Numbered from the stretch's first letter, positions 51,976 to 63,768 are shown. The stretch is 64,000 nucleotides of DNA from Candidatus Epulonipiscium viviparus (GCF_030708075.1 NZ_CP117982.1:1102028-1166027); one strand, 5' to 3'. Numbers and translations: made by a program. Notes: generated from the letters alone by a model not told the origin.

Positions 51976-51978
51976 ATT

Positions 51979-52012
51979 TTAGAGTACCAAAGGGAGTGCC
52001 TCTTTTTTGATA
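51979..52012 (+). terminator. Probable weak terminator of the lipoprotein gene
   Basis: Imperfect stem around GAGTACC / GGAGTGCCTC with bulges, then six Ts. Confidence 0.4.
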
Positions 52013-52019
52013 TCTTAAT

Positions 52020-52832
52020 CTATTTATAATTTATTTTAGATCTAATTTCATCTGCAAATTCTTCTACGTTTAATAAAATTTTACCTACTTTTACTGCATT
52101 ACCTAACTTTACAATATGCGGTTGCTCTAGATAAACGCTTTCTAAAATTTCCTTTTGCTCAAAAACTTCACGCGTTGGTCCATCTAATATAACCTCACCT
52201 TTTGAAAATACAATGACGCGTTCAAAGCATTGTGCCACAAAATCCATATCATGCAAAATTGATATGACTAGCTTCCCTTGTGCCGATAGTGTCTTTATTA
52301 TATTTTCGATCAGTCTTTTACCCAAATGATCTTGCGCAATAGTTGGCTCATCAAAAATAACTACTTTTGGATTCATTGCAATGATCGATGCTATCGAAAT
52401 CAATTTTCTATCTGATAAGTTTAGATCATAGGGATTTACATCTGCCACTCCCATTAATCCCACCATTATTAGTGCTTTTTCTGATACTATCTTTGCATGT
52501 TTTTTGTTCATTTTTAATTGTAGCGGTCCAAACATAACCTCTTCCAATACCGTATTTTTAAAAATTTGATCGTTAGGATTTTGAAATATCATTCCAATAT
52601 CTTTTGCAATGGAAGCCACAGAAACTGTCGCTATATCTTTTTCGTCAAAAATGATTTTGCCTGATGTTGGTCGCAGCAATCCCTTTAATAACTTGACAAA
52701 TGTTGTTTTTCCGGCACCATTTTGCCCAATTATTGCTGTGGGCTTGGCATCCAAACTTAGTGTTAATCCTTTTAATATTTCTTCTTCTGGCGTATATCTA
52801 AAGTGTACATTTTTAATGTCTAAAATATTCAT
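52020..52832 (-). CDS. ECF transporter ATPase subunit, second copy (degenerate signature)
   Basis: One of two ATPases of an energy-coupling-factor importer. In its 270 residues Walker A is GQNGAGKTT, Walker B is VVIFDEPTIAQD and the H-loop His lies in ISILHDMDFV. The ABC signature LSGGQ is replaced by LSDRK in LNLSDRKLISIAS, so one of the two ATP sites in the heterodimer may be weak. Similar LSDRK versions occur in EcfA-type ATPases as I recall them. AAAGGAG precedes the ATG. It is the last gene of the S-T-A-A operon and overlaps the previous gene by 20 bases. Confidence 0.9.
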   Translation of the reverse strand: MNILDIKNVHFRYTPEEEILKGLTLSLDAKPTAIIGQNGAGKTTFVKLLKGLLRPTSGKIIFDEKDIATVSVASIAKDIGMIFQNPNDQIFKNTVLEEVMFGPLQLKMNKKHAKIVSEKALIMVGLMGVADVNPYDLNLSDRKLISIASIIAMNPKVVIFDEPTIAQDHLGKRLIENIIKTLSAQGKLVISILHDMDFVAQCFERVIVFSKGEVILDGPTREVFEQKEILESVYLEQPHIVKLGNAVKVGKILLNVEEFADEIRSKINYK

Positions 52833-53643
52833 AGCAACACTCCTTTGCTTGTTCCAATGTAATGGGATAGTATTCTTTAGTTTTTACATTCAATCGCTTA
52901 CCAATTTTTGTATATAGAGGTATATTTTCTAGCTTATTTCTACTAAATACCTTTTCTGGAGTATCTATAGCCATGAGCTCTCCATCTTCTAGCAAAATAA
53001 TTTTATCGCTATATTGTGCAATCTTTTCTAGCTTGTGCGTAACAAAAATAATTGTAACTCCTTTTTCGCTAAGAGTTTTTATGGCTCTAAATACATCATC
53101 GCTTCCTTGCGGATCCAGCTGAGATGTTGGCTCATCTAATATAATTATCTCGGGCTCCATAGTGATGACACTGGCGATTGCCACGCGTTGCATTTGTCCT
53201 CCAGAAAGATCAAATAAATTTCGATTTTTATATTCTGTCATTCCCAGTAGGTTCAAACTTTTATCAATTTTGACCTTCATTTCTTCAGGCGGAATTCCAA
53301 AATTTTCGAGTCCAAAAGCAATTTCTTCATATACTGTATCTTTTACCCCAGTCATTTGATTAAATGGATTTTGAAATATCAAGCCAACTTTTTTAACTAA
53401 CGCATCCATTTCAGTTTCTGTCACTTTCATTCCGCACACTGTCACTTCTCCAGCATATAACCCCTTATACAAATTAGGTATAATTCCTGTTATAGCTTGG
53501 GCTAATGTGCTTTTACCTGCCCCATTTTTTCCAATAATTCCAATAAATTCCCCTTTATTAATCTCTAAATTGATATTATTTAAAGCATTTACTTTTGTAC
53601 TGGGATATCGATATTTTAGATTTTTTATTGTTATAATACTCAT
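52813..53643 (-). CDS. ECF transporter ATPase subunit, first copy
   Basis: The partner ATPase, 276 residues, with fully canonical motifs: Walker A GKNGAGKST, Q-loop in LIFQNPFNQMTG, signature LSGGQMQRVAIAS, Walker B IIILDEPTSQLDP and the switch His in IIFVTHKLEK. The frame opens at 53667, but GGAGG lies just before the ATG at 53643, which is chosen. It follows the T-component gene by 24 bases and overlaps the second ATPase gene. Confidence 0.93.
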   Translation of the reverse strand: MSIITIKNLKYRYPSTKVNALNNINLEINKGEFIGIIGKNGAGKSTLAQAITGIIPNLYKGLYAGEVTVCGMKVTETEMDALVKKVGLIFQNPFNQMTGVKDTVYEEIAFGLENFGIPPEEMKVKIDKSLNLLGMTEYKNRNLFDLSGGQMQRVAIASVITMEPEIIILDEPTSQLDPQGSDDVFRAIKTLSEKGVTIIFVTHKLEKIAQYSDKIILLEDGELMAIDTPEKVFSRNKLENIPLYTKIGKRLNVKTKEYYPITLEQAKECCYEYFRH

Positions 53644-53667
53644 CAAATAATCCTCCATTTTAAGCAA

Positions 53668-54441
53668 TTAAAATATTTTACATATCCTATATATTATTGC
53701 AGATGCCATAACCAAAATTAATGCAATGAAAACAGATTTATTTGCTTTGCTAGGAACAAACTCATTTAGAAAAGTCTTCTTTGTTTTAGAGCTAAACCCA
53801 CGCACTTCAAGTGCAATTGTTCTTTCTCTTATATCAGTAAATGAACTCATAATTACTGGTGAAATCAGTGGCAAAAAAGCTTTTATTCTTATAAATAAGT
53901 TTCCTTCTACTTCCATTCCACGACTCCTTTGCGCATCTGATATTACTCCTATACGCGATGACATTTGTGGTATTAGCATAAATAGCGAGGTGAAGATATA
54001 ACCCAGTTTGGGTGACATCCCTTTTGAAATTAATGCATCTGCAATATCTGAAGGCTTAGTTGTCAAAATTAATACACTTACACTAAAAATAATGTTTAAA
54101 ATGTTCAATATTATTTCTAACGCAGTTATTAATCCTTCTTGATAAAATACTAGTGGTCCAACGGTCCAAACTGGTGTTACATTTTTTATCCCAAATAAAC
54201 CTTGTACAAGAACTACTGTTACCATTATCAAGCCCGAAACTATAATCATTGGATAAGTTTTTTTTAATACTCCTGAAGTCAACAAGAGCGCTATACTTAT
54301 AAGAATAAAATCAATTTTTAGCAAATTAAAGTCTAATATTGCTGGTATTGACATTGCCGTTAATATGTATAGTGCTTTTACTCCAGGAGTGAGTCCATTT
54401 AGAAATGAATTTTTATTTTCATATAAATTAATACTTTTCAT
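53668..54441 (-). CDS. ECF transporter transmembrane (T) component
   Basis: The 257-residue EcfT/CbiQ-type coupling subunit links the S component to the two ATPases. It has about five transmembrane segments and the two cytoplasmic coupling motifs in DAQRSRGMEVEG (the Ala-Arg-Gly type) and ALEVRGFSSKTKKTF near the C terminus. It overlaps the S gene by 14 bases and is followed by the ATPases, so a full dedicated four-gene ECF module is present. Confidence 0.9.
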   Translation of the reverse strand: MKSINLYENKNSFLNGLTPGVKALYILTAMSIPAILDFNLLKIDFILISIALLLTSGVLKKTYPMIIVSGLIMVTVVLVQGLFGIKNVTPVWTVGPLVFYQEGLITALEIILNILNIIFSVSVLILTTKPSDIADALISKGMSPKLGYIFTSLFMLIPQMSSRIGVISDAQRSRGMEVEGNLFIRIKAFLPLISPVIMSSFTDIRERTIALEVRGFSSKTKKTFLNEFVPSKANKSVFIALILVMASAIIYRICKIF

Positions 54442-55009
54442 CGACTGAACGATATATTGCCTTTAAACTCTTTGGCAGACTCTTAAATAATACTACCGTG
54501 ATTAATACCACTAAAATTTTATCTGGAATATCGACCAGCGCTTCAGATATTAATGCTGCTAGCCACATCGGAACATCTTTGGCCATTGCCCATGCAAACG
54601 CTGTATCTACCCAAACATTTCCCGTCATTCCTCCCCAAAAAATAATATTTAGTGGAGTAGATATAACTACAGCACATAATCCTGCTGCAAGACCAGTTAG
54701 AACACCACCTTTAACGGTATTCATTTTTCCTTTGTATGCCATATATCCTACCACTACACCAATTCCTGCTTGTGTAATAGCATATACCGTTGATATTGGA
54801 TCTATTGTTACGCCATATAATATATTATTTAATGCGCCTGATAAACCTCCAACAATTGGTCCTCCTAAACAAGCCGCTAAGCATGTTCCAATACAGTCCA
54901 ACCATAATGGTAATTTCAACATTGTTGCAATCATTTTTCCTATGTAGTTAATTCCCACGGCTACCGGTATCAAAACCCATGCTGCCGTACTTAATTTTAA
55001 CGACCACAT
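54428..55009 (-). CDS. ECF transporter substrate-specific (S) component, CD3073-like
   Basis: A 193-residue, six-helix membrane protein that would bind the substrate. It resembles the group of S components I recall as CD3073-type in Clostridia; the substrate of that group is not established. Conserved-looking parts are LKLPLWLDCIGTCLAACLGGPIVGGLSGALNN and SEALVDIPDKILVVLI. The frame is open to 55042, but AAAGGAG stands 8 bases before the ATG at 55009. It heads the ECF operon, behind a promoter overlapped by a small palindrome. No vitamin pathway gene or riboswitch is near that would name the substrate. Confidence 0.82.
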   Translation of the reverse strand: MWSLKLSTAAWVLIPVAVGINYIGKMIATMLKLPLWLDCIGTCLAACLGGPIVGGLSGALNNILYGVTIDPISTVYAITQAGIGVVVGYMAYKGKMNTVKGGVLTGLAAGLCAVVISTPLNIIFWGGMTGNVWVDTAFAWAMAKDVPMWLAALISEALVDIPDKILVVLITVVLFKSLPKSLKAIYRSVDEKY

Positions 55010-55047
55010 AAATAATTCTCCTTTCTTATTCTCCATTGACATTTTTT

Positions 55048-55086
55048 TAACATTAAAATGTTACCACGTATAATAACACTTGTCAA
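55048..55086 (-). promoter_or_regulatory. Promoter of the ECF operon with palindrome over the -10
   Basis: On the minus strand: TTGACA (55081-55086), 17-base spacer, TAACAT (55058-55063). A palindrome TAACATT / AATGTTA with 2 central bases (55048-55063) covers the -10 box and could bind a repressor. Confidence 0.5.
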
Positions 55087-55125
55087 TATTTTACCAATCA
55101 AGTATTCACATTTAATTTATGTAAA

Positions 55126-55143
55126 GCGCGAAATTAACCGCGC
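55126..55143 (-). terminator. GCGCG / CGCGC hairpin after the parvulin gene
   Basis: Five G-C pairs with an 8-base loop, 10 bases after the stop. The tail TTTACAT on the minus strand is poor, so termination strength is uncertain. Confidence 0.5.
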
Positions 55144-55152
55144 ATAAAATTT

Positions 55153-55893
55153 TTACTTAGTTTCTACCGGATATTTCTTTTTTAATTCTTCTACTTTATC
55201 CACATAAATTTTTTGACGTTTAACATTTAAATATTGCTGATTAACTTGATTTTTAACTTCATCAAATTCTGGTGCGATACCGTCTTTTTTATCATTTAAC
55301 TTAATAATGTGATAACCAAATTGTGTTTTTACAGGATTGCTAATTTCATCAACTTCAAGCTTAAAAGTTGCATCTTCAAATTCTGGAACCATAGATCCAG
55401 GTCCAAATTCACCGAGGCTTCCTCCTTGTTGAGATGATGGACAACTAGAGTATTCACGCGCTGCTTCTTCAAACGGCTTACCTTCTTTGATTTCTTTAAT
55501 AATCTCGTTTGCTTTTTCTTCGCTATCCACTAAAATATGGCTTGCAGTTGCTTTCTTTCCAGGATTAAATAACTCTTTATTTTCGTTATAATATGATATT
55601 AATTCATCATCATCTACAGAAATATTCCCTAATAATTTATTAAGCGCATATTGTTTTAATAAAGAATTTTTCATTTCGTCCAAAGCTCGAATATACTGCT
55701 CGTCATTTTCATAACCATTTTCTATGGCATCTTGATAAAAAAGTTCTTGCGCTATAAGCTCATCAACAAGACGACTTCTACCTTGTTCTCCTTGAAATTG
55801 TTGTGCCTGTGGTCCTATAGAATTTAAAAGTATATCCAGATCTCTCTCTGTAATTTCCTTACCATTTACTGTTGCTAAAATTTGGTTATCCAT
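55153..55893 (-). CDS. Parvulin-type peptidyl-prolyl cis-trans isomerase, cytosolic
   Basis: A 246-residue foldase with a SurA-like N-terminal helical part (about 1-105) and one parvulin domain (about 112-205): ASHILVDSEEKANEII, FEEAAREYSSCPSSQQGGSLGEFGPGSMVPEFE and VKTQFGYHIIKL. PrsA-type homologues are lipoproteins, but this one has neither signal peptide nor lipobox (it starts MDNQILATVNGKEIT), so it should act in the cytosol. AAAGGAG precedes the ATG. Monocistronic, divergent from spoIIE. Confidence 0.92.
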   Translation of the reverse strand: MDNQILATVNGKEITERDLDILLNSIGPQAQQFQGEQGRSRLVDELIAQELFYQDAIENGYENDEQYIRALDEMKNSLLKQYALNKLLGNISVDDDELISYYNENKELFNPGKKATASHILVDSEEKANEIIKEIKEGKPFEEAAREYSSCPSSQQGGSLGEFGPGSMVPEFEDATFKLEVDEISNPVKTQFGYHIIKLNDKKDGIAPEFDEVKNQVNQQYLNVKRQKIYVDKVEELKKKYPVETK

Positions 55894-55981
55894 AATTTCT
55901 CCTTTAAATATGTTTATTCGCTAGGATATTCTAGCATAAAATATCCTTATTGTAAAGAATTAGTCAATATTTGATGAATAA

Positions 55982-56046
55982 TGTCAAAAATTTTTTTTAA
56001 CAAATGATTTAAATCGACAAAATATTTTACAAAAAGTAAGTATACT
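55982..56046 (+). promoter_or_regulatory. spoIIE promoter with Spo0A-box-like elements and 21-base spacing
   Basis: TATACT (-10, 56041-56046) is preceded by TCGACA (56014-56019) with a 21-base spacer. On the other strand this -35-like element reads TTTTGTCGAT, close to a 0A box. A second 0A-like sequence, TGTCAAAA, lies at 55982-55989. In Bacillus, spoIIE and spoIIG promoters are SigA promoters with 21-22-base spacing activated by Spo0A-P, so the layout fits that class. Confidence 0.55.
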
Positions 56047-56066
56047 ACCCTTGAGGTGGTGTAGCT

Positions 56067-58418
56067 ATGGAAAGAGTTTTGATCAAAGACACAAATAGAA
56101 TCAATAAAAGGATTATTTTGACGCAAGTCTTTTTATGTATCTGTGGCTTTATGTTTGCACGAGTGGGTATAGTTAATGAATTCTTTACATTAGGAATAGC
56201 ATATCTAACCTGTGTTTACAAAGATAAACGCACTCGAAATTGGACAACTTTATTTTTGGTCTTAGGATATATATCTATCTCTATATCAAATTTTTACGTA
56301 ACAAATTATTTAGTTATTACCGCATGCATCATTATTTTTCGAAGATTTATGGATAAAACAAGAATAAAATTTAATATTGCTAACCAAATTGTTACTTTAG
56401 TAGGATCCATATTTGTGGTAAAAACTTTTATACTCATTGTAACAAATTTTAATATAACAAGCTTTATAACTATTATCGTGGAATGTTTTGTTGCGGCTCT
56501 TTTAGTTTTAATACTTACTTATGGCATAGATGCTTTACTTGAAAATAAAATTTATGAACTGACTCAAAAAGAAACTGTTAGTATGCTTTTTATGTTCATT
56601 GTAATTCTTTGCGGAATGATTGATTTTTATATTTCAGTTCCAATATTTATAGAAATTTACTTTAAAGATATATTGGTATTTATGTTTTTAATTGCCATTA
56701 CATATCTTGGAGGAATCAACCTGGGAGTTACTGTGAGTGTTGTAATTGGAAGTATGCTTACTATAATTGGATATATTCCTATTAACCTTTGTTTAGTATA
56801 CTGCGTCAGTGTATTATTTTCTGGGCTATTTATTCCATTGGGAAAAATTGCTGTAACCTTAGGCATTGGTTTAGGACAAATTGTTGGATATATTATTTTC
56901 AATGAAAATATTATAGATATGCCAATTATGGGAGCATATTTTGTTGCAGCAATAATTACTATGTTCATACCTCCAGATTATTTTGGCTTTGCTAGTTGGT
57001 TTAGTACCAAACGCGAAGAACAAAATGAAAAAGAGCATTTAGCACATGTTCAAGGAATTGCTGTTGATCGACTAGTACACTTTAAAGAAGCTTTTGAAAA
57101 GCTTGGAGTATCTTTTAACAAAGAACATTTCAATACATCAACACTAAATAAAGCCCAAGTTGATACAGTAATAGAAGAAACGCTGAATAAAATGTGCGAT
57201 ACTTGTCACCTACGCAGCTTTTGTTGGGAAGATGATGTGGTAATGATGTATAACTGCAGTAGAGAGATGGTTTATAAAGGAGAACGCAATGGCAAAATAG
57301 TCATAAGCGATATTCCAGAATCATTCAGTAATAAATGTCCCTCTGCAGAAAGTTTTGCTTCTGTGCTAAATTATCGCTTAGATATTACCAGACAAAAAAT
57401 TATTTCTAAAAACAAAACAATTGAAACAAAAATGCTTATGAGCCAGCAAATGGAAGTTGTAGCCAATAGCATCGACGGAATAGCCAATGAAATAGAAAAT
57501 GAAATTGTATTTAATAAAGAACTTGAACGTCAAGCACGAGAGGCATTAATATCTGTAGGTATTAAAGTTAAAGACATTATATTACTAGAAGCAGATGGTG
57601 AATTTAAAGCACTCGAACTTTATACAAAATATTGCAATAAATCTGATGACATCGAATTTAGAATTATTACCAGCTTAGAAAATGCCATCAAATTAAAACT
57701 GGAACTCAAAACACACATATGTGGTTCTCCTTCAGGCTGTTATTTCAAAATTACTAAAAAACGAAAATTTGGAGTAACAGCCGGAGCTGCACTTTGTGCG
57801 AAAGGCAAAATATCTGGTGATGTATACAGTTTTATGGAAATTCCGAATGGAAAATATCTAATGGCTTTATCTGACGGGATGGGATCTGGCGAACTTGCTA
57901 GAACTCAAAGTAAAATTACAATTGAGATGTTAGAAGAATTTATGGAAGCCGGCCTCGGAGCAGAATCTTCGTTAAAACTTATAAACTCAACATTAGTATT
58001 ACGTCAAGAAAATGAAGTATTCTCCACAATAGACGTTGCCATAATTGATACCACAACTGGAGTAGTAAAAATTTTAAAAGCTGGTGCAGCAACTACATTT
58101 GTTTTGCGAGACCATGAAGTTATAGCTATAGAATCAGAAAGTCTGCCAGTTGGAATCATAAAAGATGCTTATATAGAAACTCATAATGTAGCATTAGAAA
58201 GTGGTGATATTTTAATCATGGTTACAGATGGTTTATTATCTACTACTGAAGATGCACTTGGAAGACAAGAAGCATTTAAACAATTTATTTTAGATTGTCA
58301 AACAAAAGATCCTGAGCAAATGGCAAATTTTTTGTTAAATAAAAGTCGAAGCCTTCTTGCTGGAGACTATAGTGACGATATGACTGTTGTGGTTGGCTGT
58401 ATCTATAAAAAAATTTAA
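56067..58418 (+). CDS. spoIIE: Stage II sporulation protein E (SpoIIE phosphatase)
   Basis: A membrane-bound PP2C phosphatase that dephosphorylates SpoIIAA and so releases SigF in the forespore, and that also localises to the division septum. The 783 residues have about ten N-terminal transmembrane segments (to about 300), a central regulatory region with a Cys pair cluster (CDTCHLRSFCW), and a C-terminal PP2C domain (about 590-783) with ALSDGMGSGELAR, LKAGAATTFVLRDHE, LIMVTDGL and DYSDDMTVVVG holding the metal aspartates. GAGGTGG precedes the ATG. It marks the organism as a likely spore former. It is detached from tilS, its usual neighbour. Confidence 0.96.
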   Translation: MERVLIKDTNRINKRIILTQVFLCICGFMFARVGIVNEFFTLGIAYLTCVYKDKRTRNWTTLFLVLGYISISISNFYVTNYLVITACIIIFRRFMDKTRIKFNIANQIVTLVGSIFVVKTFILIVTNFNITSFITIIVECFVAALLVLILTYGIDALLENKIYELTQKETVSMLFMFIVILCGMIDFYISVPIFIEIYFKDILVFMFLIAITYLGGINLGVTVSVVIGSMLTIIGYIPINLCLVYCVSVLFSGLFIPLGKIAVTLGIGLGQIVGYIIFNENIIDMPIMGAYFVAAIITMFIPPDYFGFASWFSTKREEQNEKEHLAHVQGIAVDRLVHFKEAFEKLGVSFNKEHFNTSTLNKAQVDTVIEETLNKMCDTCHLRSFCWEDDVVMMYNCSREMVYKGERNGKIVISDIPESFSNKCPSAESFASVLNYRLDITRQKIISKNKTIETKMLMSQQMEVVANSIDGIANEIENEIVFNKELERQAREALISVGIKVKDIILLEADGEFKALELYTKYCNKSDDIEFRIITSLENAIKLKLELKTHICGSPSGCYFKITKKRKFGVTAGAALCAKGKISGDVYSFMEIPNGKYLMALSDGMGSGELARTQSKITIEMLEEFMEAGLGAESSLKLINSTLVLRQENEVFSTIDVAIIDTTTGVVKILKAGAATTFVLRDHEVIAIESESLPVGIIKDAYIETHNVALESGDILIMVTDGLLSTTEDALGRQEAFKQFILDCQTKDPEQMANFLLNKSRSLLAGDYSDDMTVVVGCIYKKI

Positions 58419-58426
58419 TTATACCT

Positions 58427-58469
58427 ACACTTGTACCTATATGTCTTATTTTACGTATAGGTCAAGTGT
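58427..58469 (+). terminator. Long hairpin after spoIIE
   Basis: Fourteen base pairs with one bulged T (ACACTTG-ACCTATA / TATAGGTCAAGTGT), starting 9 bases after the stop. The tail is not T-rich, so it may be a 3' stabiliser and not a true terminator. Confidence 0.5.
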
Positions 58470-58563
58470 ATACTTTATACAATTACATATTTTTAGGTAA
58501 TAAAAATTATTTTTATGGTTAAGTTAATAAAGAAAGTACAATAATTATTAACGGAGGTTTATA

Positions 58564-60069
58564 ATGTCGCAACGACCAAATATTATTTTTATGCTAACAG
58601 ATGATCAACGTTATGATACAATGGGGTTTATGGGCTCTACACAAGTTTATACCCCCAATCTTGATAAATTAGCAGCAGAAGGATCTAAATTTAGCAATGT
58701 TTTTCACGTGGCTCCAATATGTATGCCTAGCCGTGCTAGTATGCAATTAGGAAAATATATATCGCAGCATAACTGTGGATTTGATCTACCCACCGATTAT
58801 ACTGTCACTACTAAAGAATATCAAGAATCTTACCCTGTTCTCCTTAGAAAAAATGGTTACTTTACTGGATTTATTGGTAAATTTGGCTTTCCTGTAACCG
58901 ATGAAAAGAAGCATAATGCAACTAGAAATATTGACCCTACCAGTTCCAATGATGATCCTTACTATAAACTTTCAAATCAACTTGAATTAAAAGAAATTGC
59001 AATGCCATCAAATGAATTTGACGTATGGTATGGATTTACTGGTCAAGGAGGTTATTTTCCGAATAAGGAAAACAAATTTAATGGCTATGAAAATAAATTT
59101 GGTGATGATCACTTAACAATGTTCAACGCACATCAAGCGGAAGATTTTTTGGAGCAAGCCGCCGCATCTGGTAAACCTTTCTCACTTTCTCTTAGTTTTA
59201 AGGCTCCTCACCGCCCCCATACTGCAAGTAATAAATGGAAAAAGTATTATGAAAATATAACAATCAACAGGATGCCCAATGATAAACCTGAGTATTTTGC
59301 AGTGCTTCCAGAAGTAGTACGAACTCACAGCCGCAATGCTGCTGAATACTGGGGCAGTGAAAAGATGGAACGATCTCCTGGAATGGCAGGTCGTGGAGCT
59401 TGGAAAGATGAGGCAGTTTTTCAGCATGATTTTAAAAACTATTATGGGCTAATTTCTGGAGTCGACGAAGCCGTGGGTGTAATTCGTGCTAAATTAGATG
59501 AACTGGGGATAGCAGATAATACTATCATTATATATACTTCTGACAATGGATATTTCTGTGGCTCTAAGCAGTTGGGTGGAAAAGAATTGCTCTATGAAGA
59601 ATCCATTAAGGCACCACTTATTGTATTTGATCCTCGACATAAAAAAGATCAATGGATTGATGGTTTAGTTTCTACTGTTGATATATGTCCAACAATTTTA
59701 GATTTTTCTGGACTTAAAAAAACAGCAGATATGTATGGAAGCAGTATCATCCCTCTAATTAATGGTCAAGAAAAAGAAATTCATACAGCAGTATATGGTG
59801 AAAATGATTTTAATGATAACTATGTCGATATTGATAATCATCCCAGCCCTGAAAATTATCAGTCTATCCATTCTAAATATGTTAGAACTCATGATTATAA
59901 ATATGTTAGATACCAACTATGTCATCCTATAATAGAAGAAATGTGGAATATGAAAGAAGACCCTCTTGAAACCAACAATCTTGTTGGCAATCCCGAATAT
60001 CAAGAGCAACTCAATAAGATGAGAGCATTGCTAGATAAATTTATAGAAGAAACAGCAGTTGAAGTGTAA
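58564..60069 (+). CDS. Type I sulfatase (Cys-type)
   Basis: A 501-residue sulfatase of the alkaline phosphatase superfamily. The formylglycine motif is CMPSRASMQLGKY with Cys53 (CxPSR), which needs conversion by a maturation enzyme. Metal ligands are in LTDDQ (Asp13-14) and in YTSDNG, and GGKELLYEESIKAPL follows, as in choline-sulfatase- or N-sulfoglucosamine-type enzymes. No signal peptide is present, so it would act on imported sulfated sugars in the cytosol. GGAGG precedes the ATG. The radical-SAM maturase (anSME) needed for anaerobic maturation is not in this window. Confidence 0.92.
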   Translation: MSQRPNIIFMLTDDQRYDTMGFMGSTQVYTPNLDKLAAEGSKFSNVFHVAPICMPSRASMQLGKYISQHNCGFDLPTDYTVTTKEYQESYPVLLRKNGYFTGFIGKFGFPVTDEKKHNATRNIDPTSSNDDPYYKLSNQLELKEIAMPSNEFDVWYGFTGQGGYFPNKENKFNGYENKFGDDHLTMFNAHQAEDFLEQAAASGKPFSLSLSFKAPHRPHTASNKWKKYYENITINRMPNDKPEYFAVLPEVVRTHSRNAAEYWGSEKMERSPGMAGRGAWKDEAVFQHDFKNYYGLISGVDEAVGVIRAKLDELGIADNTIIIYTSDNGYFCGSKQLGGKELLYEESIKAPLIVFDPRHKKDQWIDGLVSTVDICPTILDFSGLKKTADMYGSSIIPLINGQEKEIHTAVYGENDFNDNYVDIDNHPSPENYQSIHSKYVRTHDYKYVRYQLCHPIIEEMWNMKEDPLETNNLVGNPEYQEQLNKMRALLDKFIEETAVEV

Positions 60070-60089
60070 CAACCCTGCACTAATACCAC

Positions 60090-60118
60090 TCCCTAGACCT
60101 TAAAAGCTAGGGGTTTTT
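60090..60118 (+). terminator. Intrinsic terminator of the sulfatase gene
   Basis: CCCTAG / CTAGGG stem, 10-base loop, then five Ts. Confidence 0.75.
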
Positions 60119-60141
60119 ACTTTTTTAAAACTTAGTATGTA

Positions 60142-60215
<74 letters not shown>

Positions 60216-60234
60216 ATATATGAAAAATCAAACC

Positions 60235-60270
60235 AAAAAAAATAAAAGAGAACCAAAGTAAAGTTCTCTT
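60235..60270 (-). terminator. Terminator inside the tRNA cluster, after tRNA-Phe
   Basis: AAGAGAAC / GTTCTCTT stem with a tail of about eleven Ts (one A between) on the minus strand. It separates fMet copy A from the rest of the cluster. Confidence 0.75.
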
Positions 60271-60282
60271 CTACCACCATCA

Positions 60283-60355
<73 letters not shown>

Positions 60356-60358
60356 ATA

Positions 60359-60432
<74 letters not shown>

Positions 60433-60461
60433 ATATACGTATAAAAAACTCTTAAATCAAG

Positions 60462-60543
60462 TGGTGGGAGAAGGATTCGAACCTTCGAAGGCTGAGCCAA
60501 CAGAGTTACAGTCTGCCCCCTTTGGCCACTCGGGAACCCCACC
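60462..60543 (-). tRNA. tRNA-Tyr (GUA)
   Basis: An 82-base class II tRNA with a long variable arm, acceptor GGTGGGG / TCCCACC, discriminator A and anticodon GTA. Confidence 0.92.
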
Positions 60544-60548
60544 ACGTT

Positions 60549-60621
<73 letters not shown>

Positions 60622-60624
60622 GTA

Positions 60625-60697
60625 TGGTCGCTATAGGGTTCGAACCTATGACCCTCTGCTTGTAAGGCAGATGCTCTCCCAGCTGAGCTAAGCGACC
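60625..60697 (-). tRNA. tRNA-Val (UAC)
   Basis: A 73-base cloverleaf with acceptor GGTCGCT / AGCGACC, discriminator A and anticodon TAC. This is the tRNA that a TrmN6-type enzyme would methylate. Confidence 0.92.
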
Positions 60698-60731
60698 AAA
60701 ACCAATCAATTATAATGCCATTTACGGCAAC

Positions 60732-60805
60732 CGACCCAGAAGGGACTCGAACCCTCGACCTCCGCCGTGACAGGGCGGCGTTCTAACCAACTGAACCACT
60801 GGGCC
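60732..60805 (-). tRNA. tRNA-Asp (GUC)
   Basis: A 74-base cloverleaf with acceptor GGCCCAG / CTGGGTC, discriminator G and anticodon GTC. First tRNA after the 23S gene; only about 66 bases lie between. Confidence 0.92.
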
Positions 60806-60808
60806 AAA

Positions 60809-60838
60809 ATTGTACTTTCAAAACCAAACACAATGAAG
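60809..60838 (-). other. 3' arm of the 23S rRNA processing stem
   Basis: Thirty bases that are complementary at 26 positions to the stretch at 63870-63899 on the other side of the 23S gene. In the precursor the two would pair and bring the 23S ends together, as at RNase III or Mini-III processing sites. Confidence 0.65.
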
Positions 60839-60871
60839 AAAAGAATATACTACACAAAACCTATTTTAAAT

Positions 60872-63768
<2,897 letters not shown>

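Noticed and set aside
54498..54947. 149-codon frame opposite the ECF S-component gene
   Set aside because: Antisense shadow; no ribosome site.
55009..55125. Vitamin riboswitch before the ECF operon
   Set aside because: The leader is too short (about 45 bases) and shows no known riboswitch core, only a small palindrome.
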